From contig DASZBM010000008.1 of assembly GCA_035944135.1 (NCBI GenBank), positions 62,001 to 126,000 of the forward strand: DNA of 64,000 bases, in the 5' to 3' direction. Below the pieces are notes generated by a model. It was not told the origin of the DNA. It did no database searches and was given only the letters and a program-made list of their open reading frames with translations. A program made the position numbers and the translations under genes. Of the stretch, positions 60,835-64,000 are shown piece by piece. The DNA is from Acidobacteriaceae bacterium. GTDB taxonomy: Bacteria; Acidobacteriota; Terriglobia; Terriglobales; Acidobacteriaceae. Every line of letters begins with the position of its first letter. The stretch's first letter is position 1.

Positions 60835-61572
60835 ATGACGGGTACTGATTTCACCAGCGCCGAGCGCCAAATGCAGCCTGTGCCTGCGGTAACACTGGGC
60901 ACCATTCTTGTGATCGAAGACGATCCCAGAATGCAAAAGGTCCTCCGTAGGATCTTCGCTGACGAGCACTATAACGTCGCGATTGCGGGCGACGGACAAA
61001 CGGGTCTCGATCTATTCCGCACCGAGCACCCATGTGCTGTTGTTCTCGATCTCATCCTCCCGCGTATCTCTGGCCGTGAACTCTGCCAGACATTCAAAGC
61101 CATCTCGAACGAAACCCCGATCGTCGTCCTTAGTGCCGTCAGTGAGGTTGTAGATAAGGTGCTGCTGCTTGAACTCGGAGCGGATGACTACGTCACCAAG
61201 CCGTTCAGCCCTCGAGAGCTCACCGCTCGCGTGCAGGCTGCCATTCGCAGGCAACGCAAGCCCCCCGTTTCCAATACCTACCGCTTCGGCGACTGCGAGA
61301 TTGACTTCCGCAGCATGACTGCTCGTCGCGCCGGGACAGCTGTCGTGCTTACCGCACATGAATTCAAACTCTTAAGGTTCTTCACCCAGAACATCGACCG
61401 CGTCTTGACTCGAGAGGTTCTTCTCAACGAAGTCTGGGGCTACAATGCCTATCCAACGACGCGAACCGTCGACAACCAGATTCTTAAATTGCGCCAGAAG
61501 CTCGAAACAGATTCAGCGAATCCGCAGCACTTGCTGACAATTTATGGCGCGGGGTACAAATTTGTCCCATGA
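60835..61572 (+). CDS. PhoB/OmpR-family response regulator
   Basis: Two-component regulator of 245 residues. Receiver domain: acidic pair in VIEDDPRM, phospho-acceptor D72 in VVLDLILPR, Thr/Ser in VLSAVSE and Lys in YVTKPFSP. C-terminal winged helix (about 145-245): LTAHEFKLLRFFTQNIDRVLTRE, WGYNAYPTTRTVDNQILKLRQKL and TIYGAGYKFVP. Its own promoter carries the TGTCA pair and its DNA-binding class recognises such 11-bp direct repeats, so it is the prime candidate regulator of the arrays at 37.5-58.5 kb. Overlaps the kinase start by 29 bp. Confidence 0.93.
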   Translation: MTGTDFTSAERQMQPVPAVTLGTILVIEDDPRMQKVLRRIFADEHYNVAIAGDGQTGLDLFRTEHPCAVVLDLILPRISGRELCQTFKAISNETPIVVLSAVSEVVDKVLLLELGADDYVTKPFSPRELTARVQAAIRRQRKPPVSNTYRFGDCEIDFRSMTARRAGTAVVLTAHEFKLLRFFTQNIDRVLTREVLLNEVWGYNAYPTTRTVDNQILKLRQKLETDSANPQHLLTIYGAGYKFVP

Positions 61573-63430
61573 CTCTCAAACCGTACTCTCAAGTCAACCC
61601 CGTACTCTCTCGCGCCTAGCATCGGCCTATCGTAACGAGGGCATCCGAACACACGTTCTTCTCGTTGTGGCGATGGCGGTCGTGACGGTCATCGTTACCG
61701 CGCTCTTCCTCATCTTGTTGCGCCATCGGCTCAGTGCGCAAGTTACAACCGATCTCTCTCAAGATCTCAGTCGTTCCGTCATCACCTTCCAGAACCTCGA
61801 GGGCGAGCGTTTGCGCGCACTCGATCGCGAGAACGCGCTGCTGTCTGATCTGCCCACCCTCAAAGCACTGATGACAAGTGGCGATGACCTCACCATCCAG
61901 GACGGTGCGATCGAGTTCTGGCAGCTCAGCGGCAACGATCTCTTTGCGCTCGCCGACGCGTCAGGCAGAGTCATCGCCGTCTACACAACGAACAATTCCA
62001 GCGGCGCCTCTTTGCATCGCGCCTTGCAGATGCTGCTGGCCTCTCCGGATCGGCACTATCTGGTCGACGGCCGGTCGCTCTATCAGTGCTCACTGCGTCC
62101 GCTCTACTTCGGCAGCGAAGAAAACGGCACATTGCTCGGCTACGTCTTCAGCGGCATTTCTATTGAACGCACGGTGCGTCAGATCAGCGAACCCACCGAC
62201 GTTGAGGCTGCCTTCCTCAGCGAAGGAGGCGTCGTCACCAGTACGCTCGGCCCATCCGATCAGCCCGCACTCTCCAACCCGCGACTGCTCTCTGCAACGA
62301 CACAGAACCCGCTCCGCGTCGAGCTCGGATCGCAGCGCTTTCTTGCTGCAACGGAAGACCTTTCGCCGGTTTCCTCCTCTCCACTCCAGCTCGTCGTTCT
62401 CAAATCTTTCAATCCAGCCGAGCGCTGGATGAAGCGGATCGATCGCATGGTGCTTAGCACCGGTCTCCTTGCGCTCGTCTCGGGCACGATTTTGATGATT
62501 GCGCTCGCACGGCTGCTCACACGCCCGCTCGAAGAGCTGTCTGGTAGCGTTCGCGCCTTCGGCATGGGCGATAGCCAATATCATGTGCCTCGTCACGGCC
62601 CGCGCGAGGTCCGTCAACTTAGCGAAGCATTCGCCGGCATGCGCGATGAAATTCAGCAGGCGCACCAGGCGCTCCTCGAATCCGAACGCCTCGCCACCAT
62701 CGGCAGAATGGCCAGCTCCGTCTCGCACGATCTCCGTCACTATCTCGCTGCGGTCTATGCCAATGCCGAGTTCCTCGCCTCCGGCCGCCTTTCTGAATCT
62801 GAGCGCAATGAGATCTTCGGCGACATTCGTGCTGCGGTTCTTGGCACGACAGACATGATCGAATCGCTCCTCATCCTCAGCCGCACCGGTGCGAGTACAA
62901 CGCGCGTGCTCGAGTCCATGCCGCAACTGCTCGAACGCACCGTCGCACTCTTCCGTGCTCATCCTGATGCCGAAGGAGTTCGGATTATCACTCGGGTCGG
63001 TGACTCCACCGAGGGCACGGCACTCGTCGATGGAAAGCAGATCGAGCGTGCGTTCTACAACCTGCTGCTCAACGCCTGCCAGGCCGCGCGCACCGGCAGC
63101 GCAGAGCCGGTCGTCACGGTCACGCTCGAAACACGGCAACGCAACTGCATCATCACGGTCACGGATAACGGTCCAGGTGTCCCAGAAAACATTCGCACTA
63201 GTCTCTTCGAGCCATTTGTCAGCGAGGGAAAGCAGAAGGGAACTGGGCTGGGCCTGACTCTCGCGCAATGCATCGCAGTCGAGCACGGTGGAGAGGTCGT
63301 TCTGCTGAGCAGCCGTCCCGGTGAGACGGTCTTCCAGATGCAGGTCGCCCGTGATCTTCCACGAGTTGCGGTCGCCACGGATTCTGAACCCAATCACCGC
63401 GATCAGGTCGTCGCCCATGAAAACGTCTGA
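61544..63430 (+). CDS. Sensor histidine kinase (HAMP/HisKA/HATPase)
   Basis: Membrane sensor kinase of 628 residues. A membrane segment (about 40-60; VLLVVAMAVVTVIVTALFLILL) is followed by a periplasmic sensing region, a second membrane segment (about 305-325; VLSTGLLALVSGTILMIALA), a HAMP linker, the HisKA box with H395 in VSHDLRHYLAA, and HATPase motifs NLLLNACQAA (N box), VTDNGPGVP (G1) and KGTGLGLTLAQ (G2). ATG 61544 is used. It overlaps the response regulator gene and the following porin gene, indicating one operon. Signal unknown; phosphate is only a guess. Confidence 0.92.
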   Translation: MARGTNLSHDSQTVLSSQPRTLSRLASAYRNEGIRTHVLLVVAMAVVTVIVTALFLILLRHRLSAQVTTDLSQDLSRSVITFQNLEGERLRALDRENALLSDLPTLKALMTSGDDLTIQDGAIEFWQLSGNDLFALADASGRVIAVYTTNNSSGASLHRALQMLLASPDRHYLVDGRSLYQCSLRPLYFGSEENGTLLGYVFSGISIERTVRQISEPTDVEAAFLSEGGVVTSTLGPSDQPALSNPRLLSATTQNPLRVELGSQRFLAATEDLSPVSSSPLQLVVLKSFNPAERWMKRIDRMVLSTGLLALVSGTILMIALARLLTRPLEELSGSVRAFGMGDSQYHVPRHGPREVRQLSEAFAGMRDEIQQAHQALLESERLATIGRMASSVSHDLRHYLAAVYANAEFLASGRLSESERNEIFGDIRAAVLGTTDMIESLLILSRTGASTTRVLESMPQLLERTVALFRAHPDAEGVRIITRVGDSTEGTALVDGKQIERAFYNLLLNACQAARTGSAEPVVTVTLETRQRNCIITVTDNGPGVPENIRTSLFEPFVSEGKQKGTGLGLTLAQCIAVEHGGEVVLLSSRPGETVFQMQVARDLPRVAVATDSEPNHRDQVVAHENV

Positions 63431-64000
63431 GCTTCTTCGCAATGCACGCCTCTGCGCAGCTTCTCATCACTGCCCGCGGCCACTCGCGATTTTCTCAACC
63501 CTGCTCGTGCTCTCTGCACCCTTTGTGAACGCGCAGACAGACCAGTCCACCATCCCCGCTCAGATCCAGCAATTGACGGCAGCGATGGAGCGCACGCAGG
63601 TTCAGCTCAAAGAATCGCAGCGGCAGCTCGACGACATGCGTCAACAGCTGGCGAATTTGCAACAGCAGATGGCAAGCCAGCAGGGAACAGCCACGCCTGC
63701 AGCCGATCCACCGCAAACCGCCGCGCTGCCGCAGGACACATCCGCCGAACTCGAAGCCATCCGCGAACACCAGGCCGCGCAGGACGCGCAGATCGCAACT
63801 CACGACCAGACGAAAGTCGAATCGGAGTCGAAGTACCCCGTCAAAATCACCGGCCTTCTCCTCTTCAACGCATTCACCAATACGAGCGCCGTCGATATAG
63901 CCGCGACACCGACGGTCGCACTGCCAGGTTCAGGCAACACCGGTGCTTCAGTGCGTCAGACGATCCTCGGTATCGATGCGCGCGGGCCGCATCTTTTCGG
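63417..64000 (+). CDS. Porin-like outer-membrane protein, partial at C-terminus
   Basis: Begins at ATG 63417, overlapping the kinase stop by 14 bp, and runs off the window. Signal peptide (LAIFSTLLVLSAPFVNAQ), then a coiled-coil (IQQLTAAMERTQVQLKESQR region with heptad Q/L pattern) and a strand start KYPVKITGLLLFNAFTNT typical of OprP/OprO-like porins. The coiled-coil plus barrel layout recalls phosphate-selective porins, but only about 195 residues are visible, so substrate cannot be read. Confidence 0.72.
   Translation, partial: MKTSELLRNARLCAASHHCPRPLAIFSTLLVLSAPFVNAQTDQSTIPAQIQQLTAAMERTQVQLKESQRQLDDMRQQLANLQQQMASQQGTATPAADPPQTAALPQDTSAELEAIREHQAAQDAQIATHDQTKVESESKYPVKITGLLLFNAFTNTSAVDIAATPTVALPGSGNTGASVRQTILGIDARGPHLF

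Overview
The window looks like a chromosome segment of a plant-polymer-degrading member of the Acidobacteria (Acidobacteriaceae/Terriglobia type). Reasons: high GC content, a very large Oar-like TonB-dependent receptor with an N-terminal carboxypeptidase-regulatory domain, dense secreted carbohydrate-active enzymes, frequent GTG/TTG starts with ATGA/GTGA stop-start overlaps, and a dispersed repeat of a kind I associate with this group. All calls were made by reading translations by eye; no database search was run.

Region 1 (1-22.95 kb) is a polysaccharide utilisation locus: a TonB receptor (partial, minus strand) and an IclR regulator; a plus-strand pair of large secreted hydrolases; a minus-strand run of four secreted enzymes (CE15 glucuronoyl esterase fused to a second esterase, GH63-like enzyme, FGE/sialidase/MORN-like fusion, GH43-like protein); and a plus-strand operon with GH30, a BNR/sialidase-like protein and a GH78 rhamnosidase. 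This repertoire fits glucuronoxylan and rhamnose-containing pectic or hemicellulosic side chains. A roughly 45-bp palindromic element occurs three times in 9.7-12.9 kb, twice in frame inside genes.

Region 2 (22.96-28.7 kb) is a minus-strand operon for a small acid sugar: DUF1537 kinase, PdxA2-like dehydrogenase, sodium:solute symporter, HpaI-type aldolase and iron alcohol dehydrogenase. Region 3 (28.8-37.4 kb) has a sugar isomerase-like protein, an AraC regulator, a PhyH oxygenase, a GPH-family sugar carrier, a GH31 glucosidase/xylosidase and a right-handed beta-helix protein.

Region 4 (37.4-50 kb) is an unusual biosynthetic cluster: nucleotidyltransferase, methyltransferase, decayed GTP cyclohydrolase II (amber codon plus frameshift), radical SAM enzyme, zinc-ribbon methyltransferase, amidohydrolase, UGT-type glycosyltransferase, GT87/beta-propeller fusion, HprK-like kinase and a PhyH oxygenase. 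Region 5 (50-60.7 kb) has a minus-strand unit (outer-membrane protein, cytochrome c, RibB) and an exopolysaccharide operon (Wzz, Wzx, GT4, polyprenyl-phosphate sugar transferase, WecG, Wzy-like) with a CuA-type cupredoxin and a lipoprotein cytochrome c in its middle. Region 6 (60.8-64 kb) has a PhoB/OmpR-type response regulator, its sensor kinase and a porin-like protein (partial).

The most notable signal is a Pho-box-like tandem array, TGACA repeated every 11 bp with a shared core TGACAAT-N3-(C/G)TGAC. It lies in front of nearly every transcription unit of regions 4-6, including the response regulator gene. This suggests one two-component system controls the biosynthetic cluster, the redox proteins and the exopolysaccharide operon. 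No tRNA, rRNA, CRISPR array or insertion sequence was recognised. The only stretch over 300 bp without an intact gene (40169-40620) is the ribA remnant and its trailer.
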